NCBI GenBank assembly: GCA_949987565.1
Contig: OX465119.1
Coordinates: forward strand, 5,740,694 to 5,804,693
Length of the DNA: 64,000 bases
Origin: Luidia sarsii
Taxonomy: Eukaryota; Echinodermata; Asteroidea; Paxillosida; Luidiidae
Direction of reading: 5' to 3'
Shown: positions 35,101-45,527 of the stretch, one piece after another
Layout: the number at the start of each line of letters is the position of its first letter
Numbering within the stretch: the stretch's first letter is position 1
Program-made: the position numbers and the translations under genes
The notes under the pieces: generated by a model
What the model was told of the DNA's origin: nothing
The model's input: only the letters and a program-made list of their open reading frames with translations
Database searches by the model: none

Positions 35101-38100
35101 TACGTGCATGAAGCTTTGTTTCGTTTCAGTGCTGCACAATCAGGCAATTTTTAAAGAAAAACCATGAATAAAGTGATGACATTAAATCTTACAATTTAAA
35201 TTAGACATCAATTGCAATTTGAACCCCATTTTTCTGAATTATTCATGAAAAAGCTCTAGACAGCCAGTTGAGTGTAGTCACACACTGCTGAAATCGCTAC
35301 ACTCAGTCCATGGCCTAGCGGTCCAGTGGTCTATTTTGACCCCTGGGTTTAACACATTATAAAGAATGAATTATTCCCTATAAAGGGCAGGAGTGATAGC
35401 AGAAATCCAGCCACGTTTGTCTGGTTGCTATTTCTTACCTCTCCATCTCTTCTCACCACTTTGATCTGTTTGGCTGACACTGATAAGATGGCATCGTGCT
35501 TGCTCTCTTTTGTGCTCCAAGGCAGCAGTCCTTGTTTCTTCAAGATAAAAAATAGAAATTTGTTTAATTCAAAGTCATTTTTTTCTACCTGGGTTTGATT
35601 GGAAATAATGTTTTCAAGAGCTGCATCCACTTTGCGTGATCCGTGAACTGCTGTAGCCAGGTTTACATCAATTGGTTGTTTGCATCTGAATGAAATTGGA
35701 AGTGTGATCCCAGGAGATAAATGGCAGTTACTAGTTGAATGCTTCTGACTGACTCCCCCACCCCAGCAAACATTAGTAACCTAACTGGCATGACTGGGAA
35801 GGCGAAATTATGGCTAGATAGTTCAGGTGGTTTGAGTGCTAGTACGTTAAACCAAGGAACTTTGGTTCAAGAATCAGTTCAGTCAAACATCCTTTTATTT
35901 CCAAACAAACAAAATATGACATCCTTTTGAAATGGCAAATTTTCAAAATGTTGCTCTAAAAAACCTCATTTCCCTTTGGCAACATTTAAATCTAGTTGTT
36001 TGTGTGTACACTGAATTTTAAAGGTATACAGTCTCCTCTCATTAACATTAAATCCGCAGGACCCAGTCAATATGTTCATTATATAAAATGTTATAATATT
36101 CCTTGCTGTACATCAGCAAGGATTTGCTACAAACAGGTTGATAATAAAATTTACACAAAAGGGTAACAGAAACCTTTTATTCTAACTGAAATTTCGTACT
36201 GTCCGATTTCGTCTTACCAGGTTTCTCCCAAAAAAAGTGTGCAAATCTTTGCCAGGACCAAAGACACTTGTTTTGTTTGTAAAACTAGAATTTTGTTTGA
36301 TCTGATTTCAAATGAACAAGACCAGACTGTATACATAAAAAATACAAGTGTCACTGTACTAACACTAAACAAACAAGTAAAACAAACCACTCACTGACTT
36401 ACATTTAATTACCAAAATGCAAATCTCAAAAATTAAAAGGGCTCGACTTTTCATCTGAACAAGACCTTTTTCAAAGGCAGAACATTTGTCATTCTGCATT
36501 TGAGAATGGTCCCACAAGACCCTCGAAATATTTGAAATAAATCAGAAGTTTCAGTTACCTTGCTTTTGTCAATGATTCTCAGCATCTCTGTCCGCTTTGT
36601 TGGGTCAAGGCCATACGATACATTTGGAATCACACCAAGGAACTGAAATACACAATACAAGCACAGAAATGCCATCACAACTGCAAGAAGGTACACGTGC
36701 AGTATGAATACGTGTAGGCCTACAATGTTAAATTATGTACATAACATATGTACTATAATCATGTATGTGCTTGTACACTGTGCATACATACTTACACGTA
36801 CATGTACATGTACAATGTACAAATGTATCTACAATTTCTGACTGTGTTCAGTGTGTTGCTGATTGTACAGTGTACAGTGTACAGGTACCGGTAGTATAAA
36901 TGGGAGGTATGGACTATTGTGTTGTACAGACTACAGTGTATTATATACTGAGCAACAAAAGAAATCTGAAAACATTGAGCATACAAACTGTACGTGTGTA
37001 GATTGTAGATTCATTTTGAAATGTACATGAACTCCAGCACAGCATGTACAATACACGTGTACGTGTAAAAGCCACCCACAGACTACCAGTAAACAAGTTT
37101 GCATTCATGCCTGGTGAACAACTACAATTGGTTTTACAAATTCTGGTCCAAGAGTCATTTATAAAGCACTGAATGTGACTGTGGTACTGCAGTACACAAC
37201 TCCATATGAAGGATCCATAAAACTGAACATACATTACATACTGTACCAGTACATACGTGTATGTGTACAATACATTCAGCAAATTATTAGTGGTCACCTC
37301 AGCCTTTGTGATACCAAGTCGCTCAATGTGTGAATTACCTTTGTGTATACTGCTCTGAGTTTTGGCTACATGATGGTCTTGTATCGCTTGCCAAGAATGC
37401 TGGTTTTTTAACCCAGATCCCAGAGGTCTTAGGTTCAAGTCCTACATGTAATCAAGTCTTTTGTCTCAAGTCACTATAAGAGTAAGTTATTCAAGCTACA
37501 TGTACCAATAGGCATGTATTGTAGGCCCTACTGTACATGTACAGCATGTACCAACTTACCTTTATTGCAATTTCTAAGAAGCTATCAATGAGAATCTGTG
37601 GATCCACCTTGTATTCGGGAGGGGTAAGGGCCAAGGTATTCAAGGCCCGCCTACCCTCAGGCATGGCCTGGCTAGGGTGAGCGGACTGAGCCAAGTTATC
37701 TTGTAAATCTTTGGATTCTTGAGATCCGCGGTATCGGAGATTGCCAGCACGGTTTTTGTCTTTGTCTTTGTCCTTGGTGAACAGACCCTTCAACCCTCCT
37801 TGCTGCATACAAAAAGGAGAAACAAAGATGAGACAATTTGTGGTGAGATCCCCACTCTTCATGACCATTTTATCAATGGCTGCAATCATTTGGTGACTGC
37901 CCTGGTGGCCTGGTCTGCCCTGTCCACCCACTGATCTTGATCATCGTGATATGGTGGCTTACTGGCTTACCTCACCAGCTGTCAGTTAGGGATGTTTTGT
38001 GACGTGGGGTACATACAAAACAAGAACATATCATGAATGATAATTTCTGATAAGCACCAAGAAGCAACGATAGCCAGGCTACTAAATGGCAGACTATAAA

Positions 38101-41100
38101 ATTGGACAAGTAGCAACACATTTATTATCACCAATACATAGGCAAGAAATCTCTTCAAACAGCATTCTGCCATTGAAAGAGATCCTCTTAGAATCAACAT
38201 TTTTTTCAGTATTTTAAACAAGCATTGCAGATCAGATCATTGCAGATTTTTTGGGGGGAAATAAAAATTGTGCAGTGCAGTGTGAGTTTGATATTCAATT
38301 GCAGTCATTCAAAACAAATGTTGGCATTTAACCCTAACTTTCCCAAATCCTACGGAATCCTATTGTCCTAGTGTAGGAATGTGTAGGATTGAGGGCACTT
38401 GGTCGTTGATGCATTATACTTTATAGGAATTTGCAGGATTGGGGGCATAAGGTGGTTTTGTCACTGTTGGTAAATGCAGGATACGGGTTACTAGGCCCAA
38501 TGTGATGGAGGATGATCTTGTAGGATTGGGGCTCCATGGGACCATGAAGGATGGGACAAACACCAAAATAGGATTTTGAAGGATTTGGGTCATGTGGTTA
38601 TAAAATTATACATTGTATTTGTAATTTTTTTTGTCCAAGGTTTTAAAAATTTCCAAAAAATTTCCTTTCAAAAATTCGACATCCAACAGTATTGCAGGAT
38701 TGTATAGGATTCGGTTCATATGGGGCTTTTAACACTGAAGGATTGTAAGATCTTGCAGGATTTGGGTTATGACTTATGAGCAACAAAAAAGGTGTGGGGA
38801 GTTTGAAACCATCAAGCTCTACTGACATTAACATTTATGTGATGGTAAAACATTGGCACTGGTCCTTTTGTTGTGCAGAATGTTGCCTCATGGTGGTGGC
38901 TTCTGTGCGTGACTGGCCCAGCTTACAAAGTTACATCAGTGATGCCTGTTCCTGATTGAAGTGCTCAGCTCATCACAAACTGACAAAGTGACTTTTTCAT
39001 ACTTTTATCTCCGCTTCGAACCGTGTTGAAACCAACCCGGATCAGCCCCGGTTCAGCCTGGTTTGTTTTTGACATGGATCACAGAGACTCACACTGCTCA
39101 TGACGCAAACCGGCCGCTGCGTGAACCGGGTAACTTTCAATCCGGATAACGCCCTGTGTATTCACAATGAATTCGGATCGAGTTTGGCGACATGCAGCTG
39201 ATTGTGTATTGACCTTTGTACCTGCGTCAGAACTTCAAGCCACACAACTCAACATGGATCAACTCAATTCAGGGCAGTTCACACTTTCATTTTCAAACCG
39301 GTTCAAGCTGGAAAATGCAATTTCAATTCGGATCAAGATTTTCAGCCCTGGTCCCTGCCAGGCAAGGGTTGATTTTGATCCGACTAGAGCATACTACCTG
39401 GTTCAGAACCGGGTTGAAATTTTAGCAGTAGGAAAAGAGTTGAAAAAAAACTCGGGGTTGGAACCGGCTCTGATACCGAGATTACAGACAGTGTTGAAAG
39501 GTCTTTAGGTACAAAGTGAACTGAGTATTAAATGACCTTGATACTATTTATAGCCTTTTCTCACTAGACCAAATCTCGGGGTTGGCCCCGGGGTGACATG
39601 GGGAGCAAATAAGCCTGAAAGAGCAATCTCCCCGAGATTGCTCTTTCCTCGAGGTGAGTTGAAACCTGCCCAGGGTACATGATGACCTTTTGTCAAACGC
39701 AGTGGATATTGTTACGGCAGCCGTAACGCAGTTTTCATTTTCTACAACTGCGCAAGCTCGAGGATATACGCCAGATCGAACCAAGAAGCTAGTGCTTCTG
39801 GACCACTGGCCGTGACATGTGCACTGACTTCGGAAGCGTGATGCGATGCATTGACATAGCCGATTGAACCATTGCAGTGAAGCTAGCTGGCGACGCTGCC
39901 GTCCGGCCGGCGTGCTTGATCTTGATTTGTTGCATTTGCATGATACATTCGTCATTATGTGGAAGTAAAGAAAATTACAACGTTGATTTATTGGTATAAT
40001 AGTTTTAGAATTTGTATAGTGATCTTTTAAACCTCCCTAATATTACTTTCTCGTATTTTCTGCCGCCACATGCACGCACACGAAGTCGACATCGTTGTTT
40101 GTTAGGGACCCGTTTTTTGGCCGATCTCACCGTGCGAGAGCTTCTTATATACATGATTGTAAAAGATGCCTTTTTCCATTCCGATTAAATACAGGGATAT
40201 TGCTTCAAGACAAGCATATTATGTGCCTACAGCCAGAGAATTGCCGATGTTTCTTGCCTGTACTGAGCTCAGACGACGCAGCTGCCTGTGCATGTGGGAT
40301 TTATACCCCATGCAACAATGTCCTCGCGCTTGCGCAGTTGCAGTGCCGTAACTATAGAAAATGGAAATTGTGTTACGGCTGCCGTAACAATAGCCACTGC
40401 GTTAGTCAACATGATCTGGGTGTACAAAAATGGGACACAAAATCTCCTTTGTCAAGTTTGTGATTTACCCTGAACATGCTAATTTCGGCATCCTTGCAAT
40501 TGCTGTACAATGCTCAGTAACTTGTATTGTACAACTACTAGTGAGTACTACTACAACTACTTCTATTACTACTTAGTGTACTGTGTAACTGTAAGAAGTC
40601 AATTACGTCAACAAAAATATTGAAGTTGAAACAAATACAGTCAATAACATTAACTGAATAAGCTTTGCCATATCCAACCTTTTTGTAAACAAGATTGCAT
40701 TCAAGGACTTTCTTAAGAAAACCTGACAAAATTTAAATAACTAAATTATGTCTGCAAAAGGGGTGTGGAAATGTCACTTGTTTCAACACTTTCAAAGTTT
40801 TACGTTGGGTTTTTCAATAGAGAATTTTTTCACGCAATTGGTGCAGTTGTCCTAACGGCGGCCGAGGGAAGCCCAATTGCCCGAGGTAGGTTGGGTGTGG
40901 TCGCTTCGTTTGTGAATCCAACTAATCCCTGGGATAGCAATTCCCCATCTATTTCAAGTTGTGTTATCATTCTATAGAATGCCAATACTTTGAATGAATA
41001 AAACTTTCAATTTTAGCAATAATGGGCGAAATTCTAAGCAGCCCCCCCCCCAAAAAAAAAAGTCGGCCATTTTTATTTCCACATTTCTAAATTCTAGATG

Positions 41101-41205
41101 ATTGCAATCGAGAAAGTCACTACCGCACTCAAAAAAATGTAGCTTCTTCATAATACGTACCTTTTTGGACCCGGATTTTGGAGCATTTTCTTCTTCCATG
41201 CCCAT
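23160..41205 (-). CDS. CCM2: CCM2 / malcavernin, CCM complex scaffold (eleven coding exons)
   Basis: Minus-strand exons 5' to 3': 41205-41161, 37802-37560, 36642-36559, 35537-35439, 34764-34677, 32382-32327, 30954-30777, 27843-27786, 27062-26951, 24154-24016, 23428-23160. Total 1371 nt, 456 aa (human 444), all introns GT-AG. Residues 1-45: MGMEEE, then a lysine-rich stretch with KDKDKDK. The PTB domain is about 85-250: IKFLGVIP, TKRTEMLRIID, HDAILSVSAKQIKVV, RLPIHDIAAVSYIRDD (human RVPIHDIAAVSYVRDD), IFYVVYTELTM. The harmonin-homology domain is about 304-395: TAKALLQEYIDV, LRNKLSSEELQQFAAIL, RPYIPEKDMDYFENALERMG. C-terminal helix ERDELDRALQDICNEVEHL (432-450) matches the MEKK3-binding helix of human CCM2. 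Family role: the PTB domain binds KRIT1, the protein recruits CCM3 and restrains MEKK3-KLF signalling. The paralogue CCM2L is less likely given the intact C-terminal helix. Confidence 0.95.
23480..23625 (-). repeat. tRNA-derived SINE in CCM2 intron 10
   Basis: Minus-strand copy of the SINE at 16436: GACTGGAACGGGACCTCTGG, then CCACCCAAGCTATCCAGCCC, the complements of the B and A boxes. It starts about 50 bp upstream of the last CCM2 exon's acceptor. Confidence 0.65.
24540..24640 (+). other. Hammerhead-ribozyme-like motif (candidate)
   Basis: CTGATGA at about 24592 is followed by a short stem (GGT...ACC around GAGCAGTTAGCA) and then CGAAACGTC. CTGATGA, a helix II and GAAAC are the two conserved core strands of a hammerhead. 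GAAACGTC with its self-complementary ACGT is typical of short helix-III forms in Penelope-like and retrozyme elements. Helix I pairing is weak here. It lies in CCM2 intron 9 on the opposite strand. Confidence 0.45.
25369..25518. mobile_element. Foldback retro-like unit, 150 bp, with 15-bp target-site duplication
   Basis: GACCTGAAACTTTAG occurs at 25354-25368 and again at 25519-25533. Between them: GTGATATACAAAAATGTTGC, GCAAACTGCTTACTGAC, then the hairpin of GGGCCTGACGTTTCGATCC and GGATCGAAACGTCAGGCCC joined by AGCAGGACCTTTTGAGAAAGG. It lies in CCM2 intron 9. Confidence 0.9.
26220..26415 (-). repeat. Composite SINE copy in CCM2 intron 9
   Basis: Contains CTTAGCACCCGAGTTATC and GGCGACAGTCAGAAGCATTC in the order expected for the reverse of the 16436 repeat. 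Confidence 0.55.
26640..26900 (+). mobile_element. Long single-orientation copy of the CGAAACGTCAGGC unit
   Basis: A C/T-rich body (CACTAATCCCTACCCTACCC, CTTGCCCTTCCCTTTGATCT, TCATCCGTGTCCTATTCACT) leads into GCCTTTGAGAAAGGTCCTGC and GGATCGAAACGTCAGGCCC. It ends just beside CCM2 exon 9. It supplies the empty-site sequence for the element inserted at 43695-45336. Confidence 0.8.
27230..27365 (-). repeat. tRNA-like SINE, second family
   Basis: On the minus strand a B box GTTCGAATCTCACCC and an upstream A-box-like CAGCTCGATGCTCACG are spaced as in a tRNA head. They are followed by a tail (CATCAGGCATCGGGCAAAGC) unlike that of the 16436 family. Confidence 0.55.
28153..30264. mobile_element. 2.1-kb non-autonomous DNA transposon, CAGGGTTC termini, 7-bp target duplication
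   Basis: Left terminus CAGGGTTCGACATTAGC; right terminus, reversed, CAGGGTTCCACACTAGC. GTACTGT flanks both sides (28146-28152 and 30265-30271). Clustered GGGCAAGTAAA repeats lie just inside each end (28185-28260 and 30165-30235), a layout seen for hAT subterminal transposase sites. The interior has ACATGTAC-rich stretches and no transposase frame. It fills most of CCM2 intron 7. Confidence 0.85.
31018..31316 (+). mobile_element. Long copy of the CGAAACGTCAGGC unit
   Basis: Begins TTACTATTAATCCCTACCC, passes CTTTGAGAAAGGTCCTGCTA and GGATTGAAACGTCAGGCCC and ends AGTTTGCAACATTGTTGTAT then ATCAC, the reverse complement of the head seen at 25369. It gives both ends of the full-length unit. It lies in CCM2 intron 6. 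Confidence 0.8.
32656..34596. mobile_element. Kolobok-like element with a THAP exon, TTAA target, filling CCM2 intron 5
   Basis: TTAA at 32656-32659 and 34593-34596 flank AGAAGAATGAAACCCAGAGA termini; the inverted arms are about 240 bp. The plus strand carries a THAP exon: YCQAFGCNNASGKK near 32970, then, after a one-base frameshift, HAVPNKAKRSELFGKWAAAI, and finally DVICSDHF near 33140. C-x-x-x-GC-N, W and SDHF are the THAP signature residues. No transposase core is present. The element takes up 1.94 kb of a 2.29-kb intron. Confidence 0.85.
35645..35940 (+). repeat. Composite tRNA-derived SINE in CCM2 intron 3
   Basis: TGTGATCCCAGGAGATAAATGG, CTTCTGACTGACTCCCCCAC, then TGGCTAGATAGTTCAGGTGG (A box) and TTGGTTCAAGAATC (B box), the same order as at 16436. 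It lies opposite in strand to the gene. Confidence 0.75.
37380..37465 (+). repeat. SINE fragment
   Basis: CCCAGAGGTCTTAGGTTCAA then GTCCTACATG is the B-box end of the 16436 SINE family. It lies 100 bp beyond CCM2 exon 2 on the intron side. Confidence 0.5.
38330..38770. repeat. Degenerate tandem repeat, (GGATTTGGGTCATGTGG)-like
   Basis: Irregular repeats of AGGATTGGGGGCATAAGG / AGGATTTGGGTCATGTGG spaced about 40-70 bp, strongly diverged. It lies in CCM2 intron 1. Confidence 0.55.
39000..39500. repeat. Foldback repeat rich in AACCGGTTC words
   Basis: CGAACCGTGTTGAAACCAAC near 39018 faces GTTGGAACCGGCTCTG near 39456, and several ACCGGTTCAAG-type words lie between. It is a non-coding, probable MITE in CCM2 intron 1. 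Confidence 0.5.
39698..40401. mobile_element. CGCAGTGG-terminated element, about 700 bp
   Basis: Left end CGCAGTGGATATTGTTACGG, right end CCGTAACAATAGCCACTGCG. The flanks TTTGTCAAA and TTAGTCAAC agree at 7 of 9 positions, a plausible aged 9-bp duplication. It is the larger relative of the 183-bp MITE at 57941. It lies in CCM2 intron 1. Confidence 0.75.
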
Positions 41206-41469
41206 GACACGTAGCTCTAAATTAATGAGGAAGTTAACTTGTTACTTCTTCGGATCAAATTCATAATTTAATCGGTGGTCTGCGTTCGTTTTTCAATGGT
41301 CCTGCGTCGTCTGCAAAATACAATACGCGTTCGACGTCACGTCAATACACTCTACATGCAAACCAAAACACAACTCGTCTCGTCAAGCTGAAGAATTGAC
41401 TGGTACCCGGCATTGCAAACAAACCGGGTCCTATATATTTTTGTACACGTAAGAGTATTACATTCTGCA

Positions 41470-41665
41470 ACGAACGTACACGTACATGTGCACATGTACT
41501 GTACATGTACATGTACATGTACATGTACATGTACAGTACATGTACACAACTGTACAGTATGTACATGTACATGTACATGAACATACTATTGTGTGTACAT
41601 GTACATGTACATGTATACATGTATACATGTACATGTACATGTACATGTACATGTACAATCTACAT
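41470..41665. repeat. (TACATG)n self-complementary microsatellite
   Basis: Near-continuous GTACATGTAC words. Both strands translate to MYMYMY-type frames, which are an artefact of the repeat. Shorter tracts occur at 28455-28560, 34000-34160, 36795-36830, 50565-50600 and 58935-59045. Confidence 0.9.
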
Positions 41666-42179
41666 GTTCGTGGGCCTAGCCTGGGCATCACTGATCTCCG
41701 ATCAGTGGTACATGGTGATGATGGTGGGCATCCCCGTAAAAATGAATCATCCTCATGAGTGCCATAAAGGCCAAGTGGAACCACACAAATAGGAAGGCTC
41801 TGTCCCTTCAACCATATGCAAGGAACATGCTTCAACAAAGTAGGGGGCTTTCCTGAATCTCTCATGTATGGGTTAGATAATATTATTAAATAAAGAAACC
41901 AAGGCAGAACAAAAGAAATAGTCGATTATCTTTGACAGAGCGGCCCGCCTGCATCGGATCACATCCTCATTTTCATTCAGCTTTTCATTATTAGTATACA
42001 AAGAACACTGAATCATAATCATAGGTCTTTCAGGCTACGGCAGATCATACAAAGTGCATGAATGCATTTTCTTAAGCTTTATTCAAAACATAATGAATAA
42101 AACAACAATGAAGTTTGACTGAATGGTATATTTTATGATGAATTGTATGTTTTATGATACTCACACGAGGTTGAGACTA

Positions 42180-42380
42180 AAATTTATGCCGCCATCTAAG
42201 GGCGCTAGAGAGACAGCTCAGATGATAACCATGGACTATATAAGACTGAGCGCTGATATACAAAAGCAGAGGTCTCTAGCTGGTTCACTGGTCCAAGTCA
42301 GTCAAAGTTTTCTTTGCCATTTTTTTCCAAAATGGATTAAATGTTCCGGTCAGTTTTTAGTTGCTTGAAGTTGAAAAAGC
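42180..42380 (+). repeat. tRNA-derived SINE
   Basis: CTAAGGGCGCTAGAGAGACAG then CTCAGATGATAACC, GGTTCACTGGTCCAAGTCAG and CAAAGTTTTCTTTGCCATTT. The tail is that of the 16436 family, with an insertion between the A and B boxes. Confidence 0.6.
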
Positions 42381-43501
42381 AGCATGCATCTAAATGCCAC
42401 TTCCAGCTTTACGCATAATAATCATAGTTGAATGATAACAGGGTGGGGGTGATCGCTAGAGATTGATTTTTCCGTTTTATTTCACACCTACACACCATAT
42501 CATCAAACAGCAAGTCAAAAACAACAAGTAAACAATATTAAACAATATCTTTAATTTTGTGTACGGATAAAACCAAAAGACACAAATAACCCACCCGTCA
42601 AAGAATACTTGAACATCTTTGGAAGGTCACGTTCTAAGGGATGGCTCAGCATGCGGGGACAGCGCTGTTACGCAATACAGAGGGTCTCAGTTTCAAGTCA
42701 CAGTCAGTCAATTCGTTTTCAAAATGTATCCAAATTAAGTTCCCGAGTCAGTCATTCCTTTATTTGTTTGAAAAGGGGTTTTAGAATTGATTGCGTACGT
42801 ATAATTTATGATGAACAACGTACGGCACAAGAAGAGAGATAGAAACTGAGTTCCGGTGATGACATTGACATGGACGCATCAAAGAAATGATATTAGGCCT
42901 ATACCAGTATATATTTATTGCTATTTTTGCTGGTACGGTAACCTTTGGATATTTAGTTTCCGGGGCTACTCAGATTTAACAACAAAGCAAAGAGTAAATA
43001 CAATGCATTTGTTTGAACTTGAGAAACGGTAATCCCAATTGAACATTTTTAATTATTACTACTGTATTATTATCTAATTGATTTTGTGCAGCGCATTTTA
43101 ATAATGTTAATATAAAATTTGAGCTTTTATTTATAAAGTTCATTATTAGCACACCTAGCCTGGCAAGGAAGACAGTCTCCAATTGATATCAGAAATAGGT
43201 GATTTTCCTCCATGCTCCAAATAAATAATCGAGAACAAATCTTCGCCTTTGAAGAAGTTCGCATGATCGCAATATATAAATTATATTGTTTGCAACATTT
43301 TTGTATATCAACTTATTGTTTGCTGGAAAGCCAGAAGTGGGTCGGGAGACTGCTAACTACGTTTTTAAAATGTGTATTGATTCTCATTTCAAATGGGACA
43401 TTTGGCAGTGGGTGACGTTTTGTACGGGGATTTCCGTCTCCACGCCTAATCTATCTACTGTTATTCGATTCCTCCATGCTAATACTAATACGAATAGCTA
43501 G

Positions 43502-43694
43502 GTGATATACAAAAATGTTGCAAACTGCTTACAGACTAAAATTTTAATATAAATCTTAAAATTTAGTGGGCCTGACGTTTCGATCCTAGCAGGACACGGA
43601 ATAGGACACGGATGAGAAACTAAAGGACAAAGGGTGAAGCTGGTACTTGTAGGGAGAGATCAAAGGGAAGGGCAAGGAGTAGGGTAGGGATTAG
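43502..43694. mobile_element. Left half of a foldback retro-unit split by a DNA transposon
   Basis: GTGATATACAAAAATGTTGC, GCCTGACGTTTCGATCCTAG, then the reverse of the C/T-rich body, stopping at GGGATTAG. The other half resumes at 45337 after the inserted element and continues to 45527. Confidence 0.85.
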
Positions 43695-45336
43695 CAGGCC
43701 TCGATCTTTACCGCGGCCACCGCGGCCAATGGCCGCGTGCCCTTCCAACTCGGCCGCGATGCCCCTTAAAAAAATACACTTGTCGCGGCCAACTTGGCCA
43801 GCGTGCCCTTTTGTATTTATACCTCTACATCCGTGCAAAATCCGTACGTGAATACAAACATTATTTCAAAAATGGTTTTTTTTCTTTTGAATTTAAAAAC
43901 AACAATGTTTTGTGTCAGACATTTTAGGCATTTGCCGACCAAATCTGCTGTAAAAACGGCTGTTGGGATCGTACTCGCCCCCGTGATTTGCGAACGCTCA
44001 TCGTATGTATCTCTGCATACAGTACACGTACATTTACGTTGAGGCTGATCATCATGGTGCGAGACCACTGTCCGATCAACCAGTGTGTGTGCACTCGGCA
44101 CGTGCACAATGATTAGCAGACTTCCACCAGTCCTTACAGTTGTTTTCTAACAACTAAACTAATGTTTGTTTCGAGTTTCGCCGTCAACTGAAGTACGCAC
44201 TCCTCATAAGAAAAGTATTTTCTAGAATTGTAGAACTTTTTAGATGGATTTGTTGTTCATTTGTTGAGATATCGGAAGTTGAAAATTACATATTATTTTT
44301 GCAAAATCGCTCCGTGTGGCGCCACGGAAGATCAAGCCAAAACGGCGGAAAAAAGTCAAACTCGTGTTTTTCGACCGCCAAGCCTCTACCCTGTAAACAT
44401 CGTCCAAATCTGTCGATTTTACCCTTAAATTGAAGCCTGTATTCTCTTCTTTCTATCCTTACCACTTTCAAAATTAATGACGAAGGAAATAATATTGAAT
44501 TACGCGGAAACAACATTCAGAGACAAACGATGAAAGTAGCGCATTTTAGTTATAACCGATTTCCCTTTGCGACGTTAGCGTATTGGCAAGTCTAGGTATG
44601 GTTTCCGCCTCTAGGTAAAGCCATAGCGACGCTACATGAGCAGTAGGGCCGAAACCAGCCTACGCGCGGCACATGTGACATGACACAACACTTCTTTGCA
44701 CACACTGTATTCTGCACAGTGCACGTGCACAGCGACCGCATGGCTGCATGGCTGCTACGAGTGCGCTGCGCTACTCTGATCGGAACTTCCAGACGTTTTA
44801 GCGAGACGATTACGCTACAAAAAAGGACAATTTATTTTACTATCGAAACAAAACATGGATTGGGATAATAATGGGGTTCTAAATTGGAATTGTGTGGTTT
44901 TTTTTCTATATATTTGTTTAAATTTTAATTTGTTTCTCATAAAAAAAAAACACGGTTCTACGGTTTCACCTCTTCTTATTCCTCCATGGTTTCACCCAGT
45001 CGAAGGTCCGGCGGTTTTTTTTTTGGTTTTTATTTTTCCAAAACCGCCAAAGCCTAGGTGCAACCATCTTTCTACCCTTCAAAATAAAATTGATTTTTTA
45101 TTTTTATTTTATTAAGGAAGGCGACATGGTGTTATGTGACCTGCACTAAACAGATTTGATGTGTATACACTGGCTGTTTAAAAATGTAAAATAAAGGTTT
45201 GGCCTTTTGATTGGCCTTGTGATGCCACAGTGAGTTGGCCTCGGTGCCCCCTTGAGTTGGCCTTGGTGCCCTGTGCAATTTTGATGACGGCAAGGCCAAA
45301 GTGGCCTGCCCCTTTTTTGCTTAAGTTCGAGGCCTG
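43695..45336. mobile_element. hAT-like element C, CAGGCCTCGA termini, 6-bp target duplication
   Basis: Left terminus CAGGCCTCGATCTT, right terminus reversed CAGGCCTCGAACTT. GATTAG flanks both sides (43689-43694 and 45337-45342), and the uninterrupted host sequence is present at 26695-26720 (reverse). Its middle (about 44285-45300) is the reverse complement of the interior of elements A and B (49600-50460, 57830-58830), but its termini differ. GGCC-rich subterminal words (TGGCCGCG, TTGGCCTCGG) repeat near each end. No transposase frame. Confidence 0.85.
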
Positions 45337-45527
45337 GATTAGTGAGAAGAGGGGGAAAGATCCTTGCCCTTCTCTTTGATCCTTGCCCTTCTCTTTAATC
45401 TCATCCGTGTCCTATTCACTCTCTCCCCTTCCTTCGTGTACATGTATCTGTTTTGCCCTTGTCACTCTGCCTTTGAGAAAGGTCCTGCTAGGATCGAAGC
45501 GTCGGGCCCACTAAATTTTAAGACGAA
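45337..45527. mobile_element. Right half of the split foldback retro-unit
   Basis: Begins GATTAGTGAGAAGAGGGGGA and ends GAGAAAGGTCCTGCTAGGAT, CGAAGCGTCGGGCCCACTAA. Confidence 0.8.

Larger units (their letters stand above)
41206..43500. other. Intergenic between divergent CCM2 and TMEM68, part 1
   Basis: Holds a long ACATGTAC tract (41470-41665), a SINE (42180-42380) and another SINE fragment near 42640-42790. No gene was recognised. The CCM2 promoter should lie at its left edge, but no clear core-promoter motif is visible. Confidence 0.5.

Noticed and set aside
36941..37438. 165-residue open frame next to CCM2 exon 2
   Set aside because: Overlaps intron and a SINE fragment; no family resemblance.
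41342..41865. Long open frames with MYMYMY / HVHVHV proteins on both strands
   Set aside because: They are translations of the self-complementary TACATG repeat and have no coding features.
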